A DNA stretch of 48,289 nt from Candidatus Poribacteria bacterium (GTDB lineage Bacteria; Poribacteria; WGA-4E; PCPOR2b), in contig JAGWBT010000033.1 of the NCBI GenBank assembly GCA_021295755.1, positions 5,178 to 53,466 of the forward strand. Direction: 5' to 3'. The notes below the pieces were generated by a model. That model was not told where the DNA came from, did no database searches, and saw nothing but the letters and a program-made list of their open reading frames with translations. The position numbers were made by a program, and so were the translations under genes. Position 1 is the stretch's first letter. Every line of letters starts with the position of its first letter. Below, in pieces: positions 17,822 to 25,325 of the stretch.

Positions 17822-18469
17822 TTAGCCGTCCTTACTCTCAACAGGTTTGAAAATTATTCGTCTCTCACTCTGCCTAAACTCAATATGAAAAGCATCAAAC
17901 ACATCTTGTCTGCCTACAATCATGTCCTCAATGTCCTCGTCTTGACACCAAGCAACCATCGCACTGACAGGATGCCCGTCAATCACTATATCAATTCTCC
18001 GTAGCAAATAGCTAACTCCCCCACCTATACCTTGCGCAAACGATAATATTTCCTCATCACTACGAGATAGACCAAGCGATCTACCTGTATGGAACGGAAT
18101 TAGACTGATGTCTGCTCCAGAGTCAATCAACATTTCACAGTTTTGAATCTCTCCGTGATTCGTTTGCAAATTCACAAGATATACAGGTTCCCACAGATCT
18201 TCTCTTAAACTTCGTAGGCGCAACGTGCGAATCCGCACCTGCTTGACCCCCCGAGGAACGAGAAAAAGCGTCATCTTTCCGTCATGGATTGGTGGAGAGG
18301 AAGCAGCTAACTGTTCTCGTTTGCGCTTTGCCTCTGTAAAGTCTTCGGCTACGCCTACAATCTGGGTGTCGTTCAGAATGATAACTACCTTGCCTTCATA
18401 TCGCTTTGGGTGCCTATAGATCTCTTGGAGCCATTGCTGTGTTCGTCGTTTTTCCATGAGTCCCATCAC
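17822..18469 (-). CDS. Retropepsin-like aspartic protease domain protein with DUF5678-like N-terminus
   Basis: 215 residues. Residues about 20-75 resemble the short DUF5678 fold (YEGKVVIILNDTQIVGVAED, then a helix and LFLVPRG). Residues about 95-205 look like a retroviral-type aspartic protease: the active-site LIDSGAD with D116, then ISLIPFHTGRSLG and an IVGRQDVFDAFHIEF ending. Such proteins act as homodimers, each giving one Asp. No substrate is known. The first start is GTG at 18469 with AAGGGG just before; ATG at 18466 or 18457 is equally possible. It sits 3 bp before carA inside the pyrimidine cluster. Confidence 0.7.
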   Translation of the reverse strand: MMGLMEKRRTQQWLQEIYRHPKRYEGKVVIILNDTQIVGVAEDFTEAKRKREQLAASSPPIHDGKMTLFLVPRGVKQVRIRTLRLRSLREDLWEPVYLVNLQTNHGEIQNCEMLIDSGADISLIPFHTGRSLGLSRSDEEILSFAQGIGGGVSYLLRRIDIVIDGHPVSAMVAWCQDEDIEDMIVGRQDVFDAFHIEFRQSERRIIFKPVESKDG

Positions 18470-18528
18470 CCCTTCAGAGAATAAACGGTGTTGCTATCTA
18501 GGATATACCTCTCATCTGCCATGAGTGC

Positions 18529-19074
18529 TTAAATTTCCTCCCTCAAAATCGAGTACAATTTCATATCGTGAAACTGCCCTCTAACGCAGACATATTTGCG
18601 CATGATACCCTCAAGGGTCATGCCAACCTTCTCCATCACGCGAGCGGAGGCACAGTTCTCAACCATGCAAGTCCCCTCAATCCGATTGAGCTGCCAACGT
18701 TCAAAACCGAATTGGATGATCGCCTGAGCGGTCTCAGTTGCATAACCCTTCCCCCAATACTGCCGACCAATATTGAAGGCGATTTCTGCCCTTTTGTGCT
18801 CAAAGTTCACGTTGTGCAAAAAGCAGTTTCCGATGACCTTACCATTTTCGGGCAGGACAACTCCCCAACACGCAAAATCATCGGTTGTTACCCATGCAAT
18901 AAAGTCTCTACTGTCTTCTATCGATTGGTGCGCCCGCCAGAAGAGGTACGTTGTCACCTGCGGATCTGAAACCCATTCAAATATATCTTCGGCATCCTCC
19001 ATTTTCAACGTTCTTAAAAGCAATCTTTCGGTCTCTATCGCAGGTAAATCCTTGAAGCGCTCATCCTGAGCCAT
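18529..19074 (-). CDS. GNAT family N-acetyltransferase, RimJ/RimL type
   Basis: 181 residues. The fold starts with IETERLLLRTLKMEDAEDIF, typical of the Acetyltransf_3 (RimJ/RimL) branch. It has the acetyl-CoA loop region AFNIGRQYWGKGYATETAQ and the VENCASARVMEKVGMTLEGI motif near the C-terminus. It would acetylate an amino group on a protein N-terminus, an antibiotic or a small molecule; which one cannot be told. It lies between pyrC and the retropepsin-like gene on the same strand, with a MITE-like element upstream that may separate it from pyrC. Confidence 0.9.
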   Translation of the reverse strand: MAQDERFKDLPAIETERLLLRTLKMEDAEDIFEWVSDPQVTTYLFWRAHQSIEDSRDFIAWVTTDDFACWGVVLPENGKVIGNCFLHNVNFEHKRAEIAFNIGRQYWGKGYATETAQAIIQFGFERWQLNRIEGTCMVENCASARVMEKVGMTLEGIMRKYVCVRGQFHDMKLYSILREEI

Positions 19075-19103
19075 ACCCCACCCCGTTTAGAAATGACTTA
19101 ATC

Positions 19104-19198
19104 AGGACTTACGCAAATTCAGCACGCGGCGCGAGATTTTTTTTAACCCCCTAAATCCCCCTTATCAGGGGGACCTATGAACCAACTGCGTAGGTCCT
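19104..19198. repeat. MITE-like element with AGGACTTACGCA ends (95 bp)
   Basis: AGGACTTACGCA (19104-19115) is answered by TGCGTAGGTCCT (19187-19198), an inverse with one mismatch. The middle holds a C-run and G-run hairpin (CCCCC, TTATCA, GGGGG). It has the same ends as 117-229 but a different core. It lies in the gap between the GNAT gene start and the pyrC stop. Confidence 0.6.
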
Positions 19199-19242
19199 AT
19201 TAATTTTGTTTTTCTTACGCATTACGTTTCACGTTTCACGCT

Positions 19243-20511
19243 TCAGGTTACAACACCGTCCCGGATCGTCATCACAGCCCATCCTTTCAATTCCCAACCG
19301 TCAAAGGGTGTATTGCGGCTTTTGGAGGGAGACTGTGTTACATCTACTGTTGCAACCTTCTCCGGATCTATTAACGTCACGTCAGCCGCTGCACCGATGG
19401 AGAGTGTCCCACGATCAATCTGCAGAATCTTCGCCGGAACACAGGTCATCTTCGCTATTGCGTCCGATAGCGTGAGTTGCCCAGTGTGGATAAGCCGGTC
19501 AAACACAAGCGGCACGCAGGTCTCTGATCCGATGATACCCGGCGGGGCTTCAAGCATACCCTGCGCCTTTTCAAACGGGGTATGTGGCGCGTGGTCTGTC
19601 GCAATCGCATCGAGCGTCCCATCCTTGATCCCTTCAATGACAGCATCAACGTCAGTCTGCGTGCGCAAGGGTGGGTGCATCTTGGCATCCGTACCATGTT
19701 CTTCCACTGCTGCGTCAGTAAGCGTAAAGTGATGCGGCATCGCTTCGGCAGTGACATTGACCCCTCTGCGTTTACCCCAACGGACAAGGTCAACGGATCC
19801 TGCTGTGCTGACATGGAGGACATGGAGGTGCCCGCCGGTCAGTTCAGCAAGCATGATGTCGCGGGCAACGATTATATCTTCCGCAGCGTTGGGGCTTCCG
19901 ATTAGGTTCAACCGACGCGACGTTTCACCGAGATTCATAACCGCCCCTACGTCGAGGTTATGCTCTTGACAGTGAACCATCACGGGGAAGTTGTGTTTTG
20001 CACTTAACGCCAACACATCGCCCATCAACCCAGCGTCCATGACTGTTTTGCCATCGTCCGATAGCCCAATGGCACCGGCTCCTAACAGTGCCGATGCATC
20101 GGTTAACACCTTGCCATCAAGATTTTTTGTGATACTACCGATTGGAAAAACATTCGTCGCACCAACCTTCTTCGCTTGCGACCGTATCAATTCGATAACG
20201 TCAGGCGAGTCCGCCACTGGATCGGTATTCGCCATACACGCAACGGAAGTAAATCCACCAGCCGCCGCCGCGCGGGTGCCTGATGCGATTGTCTCCTTAT
20301 GCTCAAAGCCGGGTTCCCGGAGGTGAACGTGCATATCAATCAAGCCCGGCGCAACAATTAGTCCCGTTGCATCAACAGTTTGAGAAGCTTCAACTTCAAT
20401 ACGGTCAGCGATTCGATCGATTTTCCCATCACGAATCAGGAGATCGCCAGTGGTGTCAATCCGGTTGGCAGGGTCAATAATTCGACCGTTACGGATGAGT
20501 ATCCGACTCAT
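19243..20511 (-). CDS. pyrC: Dihydroorotase (class I)
   Basis: 422 residues, typical of class I enzymes, which close carbamoyl aspartate to dihydroorotate using two zinc ions in a TIM barrel. The metal motifs are all present: DMHVHLREPG (HxH), the VMVHCQE and LHVLHVSTAG histidines, and ATDHAPHT with the catalytic Asp. Its ATG overlaps the pyrR stop by 4 bp, so translation is coupled. pyrB, which makes its substrate and usually lies between these two genes, is absent here. Confidence 0.97.
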   Translation of the reverse strand: MSRILIRNGRIIDPANRIDTTGDLLIRDGKIDRIADRIEVEASQTVDATGLIVAPGLIDMHVHLREPGFEHKETIASGTRAAAAGGFTSVACMANTDPVADSPDVIELIRSQAKKVGATNVFPIGSITKNLDGKVLTDASALLGAGAIGLSDDGKTVMDAGLMGDVLALSAKHNFPVMVHCQEHNLDVGAVMNLGETSRRLNLIGSPNAAEDIIVARDIMLAELTGGHLHVLHVSTAGSVDLVRWGKRRGVNVTAEAMPHHFTLTDAAVEEHGTDAKMHPPLRTQTDVDAVIEGIKDGTLDAIATDHAPHTPFEKAQGMLEAPPGIIGSETCVPLVFDRLIHTGQLTLSDAIAKMTCVPAKILQIDRGTLSIGAAADVTLIDPEKVATVDVTQSPSKSRNTPFDGWELKGWAVMTIRDGVVT

Positions 20512-21062
20512 GAGTCGTCCTCCTCGTAGATTACCGCCCGGTCAACCCCATCCTCTTCGACCAACTGAACCCGAACAATCTCTTTACGTGAAGTCGGGAT
20601 ATTCTTGCCGATGTAGTCCGCTGCAATCGGGAGTTCACGATGACCCCGGTCAATGAGGACCGCCAACTGAATTGCTGCGGGTCGTCCAAAATCCATAACT
20701 GCGTCCATGGCAGCGCGGACGGTGCGTCCGGTGTAAAGCACCTCATCAACCAAGATAACACGCTTCCCTGTCGGATCAAACGGGATCTCTGTGCGATTCA
20801 CTTTAATCGTTTCATCATATAGGTTCACATCATCTCGATAAAGCCGCACATCAACGACACCAACCGGAACCTGAACCCCCTCGGTTCGCTCCAGATGTTC
20901 AGCGATTCGACGTGCCAAGTGATCCCCTCGACTTTTAACGCCAATGACCGCTAGATCCGCAATTTCTTGGTGACTCCGCTCCAAAATCTCATGCGATATT
21001 CGGACTACCGCTCGCCGAATGTCCTCCGCCGTCATCACTTGTGTCTTTTCACGCATTTGCAT
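20508..21062 (-). CDS. pyrR: Bifunctional pyr operon regulator / uracil phosphoribosyltransferase PyrR
   Basis: 184 residues, full length. PyrR binds pyr leader RNA in response to UMP and UTP, favouring termination, and has weak uracil phosphoribosyltransferase activity. The PRPP-binding motif reads VILVDEVLYTGRTVRAAMD; the first acidic pair is DE rather than the usual DD. The start follows 24 bp after the HD-domain gene stop. A matching RNA target is seen in the leader upstream (21782-21795), so the gene probably regulates its own operon. Confidence 0.95.
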   Translation of the reverse strand: MQMREKTQVMTAEDIRRAVVRISHEILERSHQEIADLAVIGVKSRGDHLARRIAEHLERTEGVQVPVGVVDVRLYRDDVNLYDETIKVNRTEIPFDPTGKRVILVDEVLYTGRTVRAAMDAVMDFGRPAAIQLAVLIDRGHRELPIAADYIGKNIPTSRKEIVRVQLVEEDGVDRAVIYEEDDS

Positions 21063-21086
21063 AATCTTCCCTCACACCAACCCTTC

Positions 21087-21665
21087 TCAAGTCAGATCTT
21101 CCCGCCGCTGATACAAGAGGTCAATAATCTCCCGTATCAAGGGAGAATCGTCAAAACTCCGAAAATTCCAAGGATTTGTCCAAAATTTGTCCAGCGATCG
21201 ATAGCCAACCTTTTCGTATTCCAAAACCTGAATCATCAACTCAAGTTTATCCGCAGCTCGCACCAACTTCCCTTCAATAGATGTTCCGTTTTCAAACTCA
21301 TCCCAAAGTTGTATATATTTTTTTTGAAGGGGACCAAAGTGTTCAAACATTGATTCAACGGCGGTCCGTTCGCCTGCTTTCTTGACTTCTTCGGGAATAT
21401 ATTTAAGTGCCGGAAACGGCAAATCCCCAATTCGCGCTTCAGCGACCTCGTGCAATAACGCAAGACGCATCACCTTTTCCACGTCCAACGGAACCTTCTG
21501 CTCAGTCAACACATCCGCTAGAATCATCGACAAAAGCGACACCCGATAGCAGTGATCCGCGATACTCTCAGCATCTTTGATACCGCGAAAACGCCAGCCG
21601 GTGCGTGGCAGGTTCTTGAGAACGCCAATCTCCTCAATAAAGTCTAATACAGCTTGTGCATTCAT
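21087..21665 (-). CDS. HD-domain hydrolase of the YfbR/HDDC2 (5'-deoxynucleotidase) type
   Basis: 192 residues from the ATG at 21665; the frame extends further, but through the terminator hairpin. It resembles HDDC2/YfbR proteins, which dephosphorylate nucleoside monophosphates: PRTGWRFRGI near residue 20, ESIADHCYRVSLLS with H38, LALLHEVAEARIGDLP with H72, and LVRAADKLELMIQVLEYE. The canonical metal-binding HD pair is H72-E73 here, a conservative change. It is the first gene behind the PyrR-type attenuator and runs into pyrR, so it is probably a pyrimidine nucleotide phosphatase regulated with the pathway. That role is inferred from context. Confidence 0.85.
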   Translation of the reverse strand: MNAQAVLDFIEEIGVLKNLPRTGWRFRGIKDAESIADHCYRVSLLSMILADVLTEQKVPLDVEKVMRLALLHEVAEARIGDLPFPALKYIPEEVKKAGERTAVESMFEHFGPLQKKYIQLWDEFENGTSIEGKLVRAADKLELMIQVLEYEKVGYRSLDKFWTNPWNFRSFDDSPLIREIIDLLYQRREDLT

Positions 21666-21692
21666 CAGCAACCAAATCCGGGCATAAAAAAA

Positions 21693-21717
21693 GCCTCCCC
21701 TACACGAAGAGGGAGGC
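21693..21717 (-). terminator. Attenuator terminator in the pyr leader
   Basis: On the minus strand GCCTCCC (21711-21717) pairs with GGGAGGC (21693-21699), followed at once by a T run (21686-21692). It sits about 28 bp upstream of the HD-domain gene with no minus-strand gene before it. That position fits an attenuator that ends transcription inside the leader. Confidence 0.75.
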
Positions 21718-21772
21718 ACTTAACAATTCAATAGTTTTTGAGATATGAGGATAGCCGTCAATCATGTTGATG

Positions 21773-21807
21773 CCCTTTCCTAACCTCACGGGATCAGATT
21801 AAAAGGG
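21773..21807 (-). promoter_or_regulatory. PyrR-binding anti-antiterminator hairpin
   Basis: On the minus strand GATCCCGTGAGGTT (21782-21795) matches the PyrR target ARUCCNGNGAGGYU at 13 of 14 positions. It is closed by a CCCTTT/AAAGGG stem (21802-21807 with 21773-21778). This is the arrangement of PyrR attenuators: the bound hairpin disables the antiterminator and lets the terminator at 21693-21717 form. The leader runs about 175 nt from the predicted promoter to the first gene. Confidence 0.75.
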
Positions 21808-21846
21808 AAAATTTTTCATGCACGCCAATGTCGTTAAACTTATTTA

Positions 21847-21875
21847 AGTGTAGCACAATTAATCTGCTTTTGCAA
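21847..21875 (-). promoter_or_regulatory. Sigma-70-type promoter of the pyr operon
   Basis: On the minus strand TTGCAA (21870-21875), a 17-bp spacer and TACACT (21847-21852) lie about 50 bp upstream of the PyrR-binding hairpin. It is divergent from the promoter at 21904-21932. Confidence 0.6.
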
Positions 21876-21903
21876 GGGAAATGTTGAGCCTTTACTTCTC
21901 TCA

Positions 21904-21932
21904 TTGACATCGCACGAAAATTCTGCTAAACT
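21904..21932 (+). promoter_or_regulatory. Sigma-70-type promoter for the DapA-like genes
   Basis: TTGACA (21904-21909), a 17-bp spacer and TAAACT (21927-21932) lie 70 bp upstream of the ATG at 22003, which has GGGAG before it. Confidence 0.7.
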
Positions 21933-22002
21933 TACCTCATCAATAAAATTTTTGGTCAGCCAAAAAGTATCATTCCGAATTTAGATTAACGGGAGAACAT
22001 CT

Positions 22003-22941
22003 ATGTCCATTGATACACCAACCCTTTTAGATGCTTTAGATTCTGTGACTGCCATTCCAATCATCCCCTTCAAAGATGGCGAAATTGATTACGCAGGACA
22101 CGCAAAAAATATCAGCTACCTGATGCAGAACAACTACCTAGAAGGCGATCGGAAGCGCGTGATTGCAATCGCTGGAACGAGCCTCATCCATCACGTCAGC
22201 TTGGAGGACCAAACACGTATAATGGATGCCACAGGCCGCGAGATGGCGGGTGATGGGGTTCTGATGTCAGGTATTGTGCCGAACCCAATCGGGGACGCAG
22301 GGAAACTCATCGAAGCGCAGTCTAACCTGCAGCGTCCACCCGATGTATACCTGATAATGCCTTTAACAGGAATCTCAAATCCCAAAGGTGTATATGAACA
22401 GTACATGAAGTTTGGTGAACAGTACGGCGAATCCTGCGATGCACGATTCCTCTACTACTTCCGCCAGAAAAAAGAACTTGATGCAATGATCCGTCTAGTC
22501 AATGATTCACCACATTTTATCGGTGTGAAGATTGGCACAGGTGTAGAAGACGTAGAATCAATCATTGATGGTGTGGGAGACAGTGGACTTGTAGTTTGGG
22601 GTATCGGCGATCGATGCACACGCCCGGCGGAACTCGGCACGAAAGGACATACATCCGGAATCGCTGTCCTATGCGCACGTGCCTCCGATGAGATCAACAA
22701 TGCCCAACGTCGCGGTGATTACGAAACCTCCCATCAAATTGAGGCGGACGTCTTTGGTCTTGAAGAGATCCGTTTTATGAATGAGCGCCTCTATAACTAT
22801 TCTGCTGTGATAGAAGCGATGAATCTCAGCGGCTTTAGTGATATTGTAGGCGGCACCGGCGGCCCATTTAACCCGCGTGTTCCATCGGAAATTTCAGCAC
22901 AGGTACAGGAAGCGATTCAACCGCTCAAGAAGTACCATTGA
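22003..22941 (+). CDS. Divergent DapA-superfamily aldolase/lyase
   Basis: 312 residues with the (beta/alpha)8 pattern of dihydrodipicolinate synthase and N-acetylneuraminate lyase, but divergent. The Schiff-base lysine is K176 in IGVKIGTG. A tyrosine pair at 151-152 occupies the catalytic Tyr strand. The usual GTTGE loop has become AGTSLIHH (57-64). The family condenses or cleaves pyruvate-type substrates. It is followed 30 bp later by a more canonical paralogue, so the two probably act in one pathway, perhaps sugar-acid or amino-sugar breakdown. The substrate is not predictable. Confidence 0.8.
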   Translation: MSIDTPTLLDALDSVTAIPIIPFKDGEIDYAGHAKNISYLMQNNYLEGDRKRVIAIAGTSLIHHVSLEDQTRIMDATGREMAGDGVLMSGIVPNPIGDAGKLIEAQSNLQRPPDVYLIMPLTGISNPKGVYEQYMKFGEQYGESCDARFLYYFRQKKELDAMIRLVNDSPHFIGVKIGTGVEDVESIIDGVGDSGLVVWGIGDRCTRPAELGTKGHTSGIAVLCARASDEINNAQRRGDYETSHQIEADVFGLEEIRFMNERLYNYSAVIEAMNLSGFSDIVGGTGGPFNPRVPSEISAQVQEAIQPLKKYH

Positions 22942-22971
22942 TACAGTGGACAATCAAGGAGAATAAAGACT

Positions 22972-23868
22972 ATGAAGGGAAGATTTGAAGGCATTCTGAC
23001 ACCAACGATAACGCCTTTGGACGAAAAAGAGCGGATTGATGAGTTGGGATTTGTAAGACATCTCAACCGTTTAATCGATAACGGTGTGCACGGCATCTAT
23101 CTGCTTGGCACTTCAGGAGAATTCACAACGCTGACAAACGCGGAACGTCAACGCGCAATCGAAATCGCTGCCAATACGGTCGGTGGGCGCGTCCCGATTA
23201 TCTGCGGTGTGATGGATTCAAGCACCCAGCGGGTCGTCCAAAATATTGAAATCGCACAGGAATTTAAGATTGATGCTGTTGCGGCGACGCCACCCTACTA
23301 CTACCCATCAATCAGCAACGCTGACATCGTCGATTTCTACAAGACCATCGCTCAAAGCACGGATCTGCCGGTGGTTATCTACAATATCCCGGTGATGGTG
23401 AAGACAGCAATCCCGCCGGAAGTTGTCCGTGATTTAGCGGAGAGTGTGGAAAACATCGTCGGAATTAAGGATAGCTCAGGGGATTGGACTAACTTCCTCA
23501 AAATGCTTGCCTACCTTGAAGACAATGAGGATTTCTCAATCATGCTCGGTTCTTATACCTTAGCGGGTGGAGCAATCTTGTTCGGGGCAGCAGGAGCCGT
23601 TATTTCAATCTCCAATGTCAATCCGAAAACTTCTGTTCAGCTGTATGATGCCGCGAAGGCACAGCAGATTGATGAAGTGCATCGCCTGCAGAAACAGATC
23701 CTTGAACTGAGCAAACTCTACGGCTACGGCGCAGCAATCAGTTGTCTGAAAGCCTGCATGGAACTGCTCGGCGTTTGCAGCCACTATACCACCAGTCCCC
23801 TCCTGCCGGTGGCTGACGCAGCGAGAGGTGAGCTACGGGATCTGCTGACTAAACATGGACTAATTTAA
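22972..23868 (+). CDS. DapA/N-acetylneuraminate lyase family protein
   Basis: 298 residues, normal length. The pyruvate-binding GTSGE loop (46-50), catalytic Tyr in VVIYNIP (Y137) and Schiff-base lysine in VGIKDSSG (K166) are all intact. It could be dihydrodipicolinate synthase for lysine, or a sugar-acid aldolase such as KDG or KDPG-type. The neighbouring divergent paralogue and the lack of lysine genes favour the latter. A ribosome binding site (AAGGAGAA) is present before the ATG. Confidence 0.88.
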   Translation: MKGRFEGILTPTITPLDEKERIDELGFVRHLNRLIDNGVHGIYLLGTSGEFTTLTNAERQRAIEIAANTVGGRVPIICGVMDSSTQRVVQNIEIAQEFKIDAVAATPPYYYPSISNADIVDFYKTIAQSTDLPVVIYNIPVMVKTAIPPEVVRDLAESVENIVGIKDSSGDWTNFLKMLAYLEDNEDFSIMLGSYTLAGGAILFGAAGAVISISNVNPKTSVQLYDAAKAQQIDEVHRLQKQILELSKLYGYGAAISCLKACMELLGVCSHYTTSPLLPVADAARGELRDLLTKHGLI

Positions 23869-23872
23869 CGCA

Positions 23873-23969
23873 AGCCCTATTGTAGGTCGATTTTCCAAAA
23901 TCGAAAATACCTAGCACATAGCGTGATAGTCTAGTGTTTTGTTGAGATATGAATCTCGACCTACGGGCT
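23873..23969. repeat. Paired inverted GTAG hairpins (BIME-like)
   Basis: GTAG (23882-23885) precedes the hairpin CGATTTT-CC-AAAATCG (23888-23903). On the other strand GTAG (23961-23964) precedes GAGAT-TCAT-ATCTC (23944-23957). The pair is bounded by AGCCC (23873) and GGGCT (23965-23969). This opposed layout resembles a bacterial interspersed mosaic element made of two REP units. It fills the 149-bp gap before aroA. Confidence 0.6.
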
Positions 23970-24017
23970 ACCTAGCAACTTAGATTTATTTAATCCCAAA
24001 ATAGAGAAAATCCCTCG

Positions 24018-25286
24018 ATGATCGAGATCCAACCCCTCCAGAAACCAATCAACACAACAGTCACAGTGCCCGGTTCAAAGAGCTACACGAATCGGGCATT
24101 GCTTGTCGCTGCGCTCGCTGAAGGACGTTCCCGACTGACAGGTGCTCTTTTCAGCGATGACACCCACTATATGTGTCAGGCGTTGCGGCGACTCGGCGTT
24201 CAGATTGAGGCAAACGAGAAGGGATGTACATTTGAAGTAGTTGGAAACGGCGGAAAGATCCCCGTCGATCACGCCGAACTTTATATCGGCAATGCAGGCA
24301 CGGCAGCACGCTCGCTTGTCAGCTACCTTGCGCTCGGTAAGGGCGAATTTACCATCGACGGCGATGCGCCGATGCGTCGGAGTCGTCCCATTTCAGATCT
24401 GCTTGATGCGCTCAAGCAACTCGACGTTGATGTTCGTTCAAAATTCGATAACGACTTTCTACCGTTGATTGTTCGTGCAAACGGACTCAAGGGTGGGAAA
24501 ACTTGCCTTGATGCCAGCAAGAGCAGTCAGTTCTTGACTTCGCTGATGCTCGTTGCCCCCTACGGCGAAAAAGGGATGGGGATTGAGGTCGTGGGAGAGA
24601 TGAAAACACCCTACATCGATATTACCACCTCAGTAATGAAGGGGTTCGGCGTGGACGTGGCTCACGATAATTACAAATTCTTTTATATTGAAGGCGGGCA
24701 GCGCTATCAACCCCGTGAATACGCCATCGAGCCAGATGCTTCCAACGCCTCCTATTTCTTCGCTGCGGCTGCGATCACCGGTGGTCGCGTCCGAGTGACC
24801 AACCTTAGTATGGACTCCGCACAAGGCGATGTCCAGTTTGTCAATGTCCTAGAACAGATGGGCTGCCAAGTGAAACGTTTCGGTGCTGATATAGAAGTTA
24901 TTGGACCAGATCGGCTCAAAGGAATCGATCTGGATATGAAAGCGATCTCCGATACATCGTTGACTCTCGCCGCGATTGCTCCCTTTGCGGAGAGCCCGGT
25001 GACCATTCGGAATATCGAACATACACGCCATCAAGAAACAGATCGCATACATGCCATGGTCACGGAACTCCGAAAACTTGGTGTCCCTGTCGTTGAGCGT
25101 CAAGATGGCGTTGAGATATCACCCGCCCAAATTACGCCCGCGGAGATTGAAACATATAAAGACCACCGGGTTGCAATGAGTTTTTCGTTGATTGGCTTGA
25201 AAGTGCCGGGGATTTGGATTAAAGATCCGGCGTGCGTAAACAAGACTTTCCCGACCTTTTTTGACGTGTTGACAAGGTTGAAGTAG
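24018..25286 (+). CDS. aroA: 3-phosphoshikimate 1-carboxyvinyltransferase (EPSP synthase)
   Basis: 422 residues, full length. It joins phosphoenolpyruvate to shikimate-3-phosphate, the sixth step of the shikimate pathway. Signatures are PGSKSYTNRAL (18-28), the GNAGTAARSL loop (91-100), DAPMRRSRPI and the C-terminal DHRVAMSF. The loop residue equivalent to E. coli Pro101 is Ser (S99), a position where changes lower glyphosate binding in class I enzymes. aroK and aroQ lie 2.3 kb downstream, separated by an alcohol dehydrogenase and a peroxiredoxin gene. Confidence 0.95.
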   Translation: MIEIQPLQKPINTTVTVPGSKSYTNRALLVAALAEGRSRLTGALFSDDTHYMCQALRRLGVQIEANEKGCTFEVVGNGGKIPVDHAELYIGNAGTAARSLVSYLALGKGEFTIDGDAPMRRSRPISDLLDALKQLDVDVRSKFDNDFLPLIVRANGLKGGKTCLDASKSSQFLTSLMLVAPYGEKGMGIEVVGEMKTPYIDITTSVMKGFGVDVAHDNYKFFYIEGGQRYQPREYAIEPDASNASYFFAAAAITGGRVRVTNLSMDSAQGDVQFVNVLEQMGCQVKRFGADIEVIGPDRLKGIDLDMKAISDTSLTLAAIAPFAESPVTIRNIEHTRHQETDRIHAMVTELRKLGVPVVERQDGVEISPAQITPAEIETYKDHRVAMSFSLIGLKVPGIWIKDPACVNKTFPTFFDVLTRLK

Positions 25287-25325
25287 AGGGCGATGAACAC
25301 CCTAAGCGAAGAAGGTGAGCTATAA

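Noticed and set aside
21666-21719. 18-residue upstream extension of the HD-domain protein
   Set aside because: It would translate the attenuator terminator hairpin; the ATG at 21665 matches the family start.
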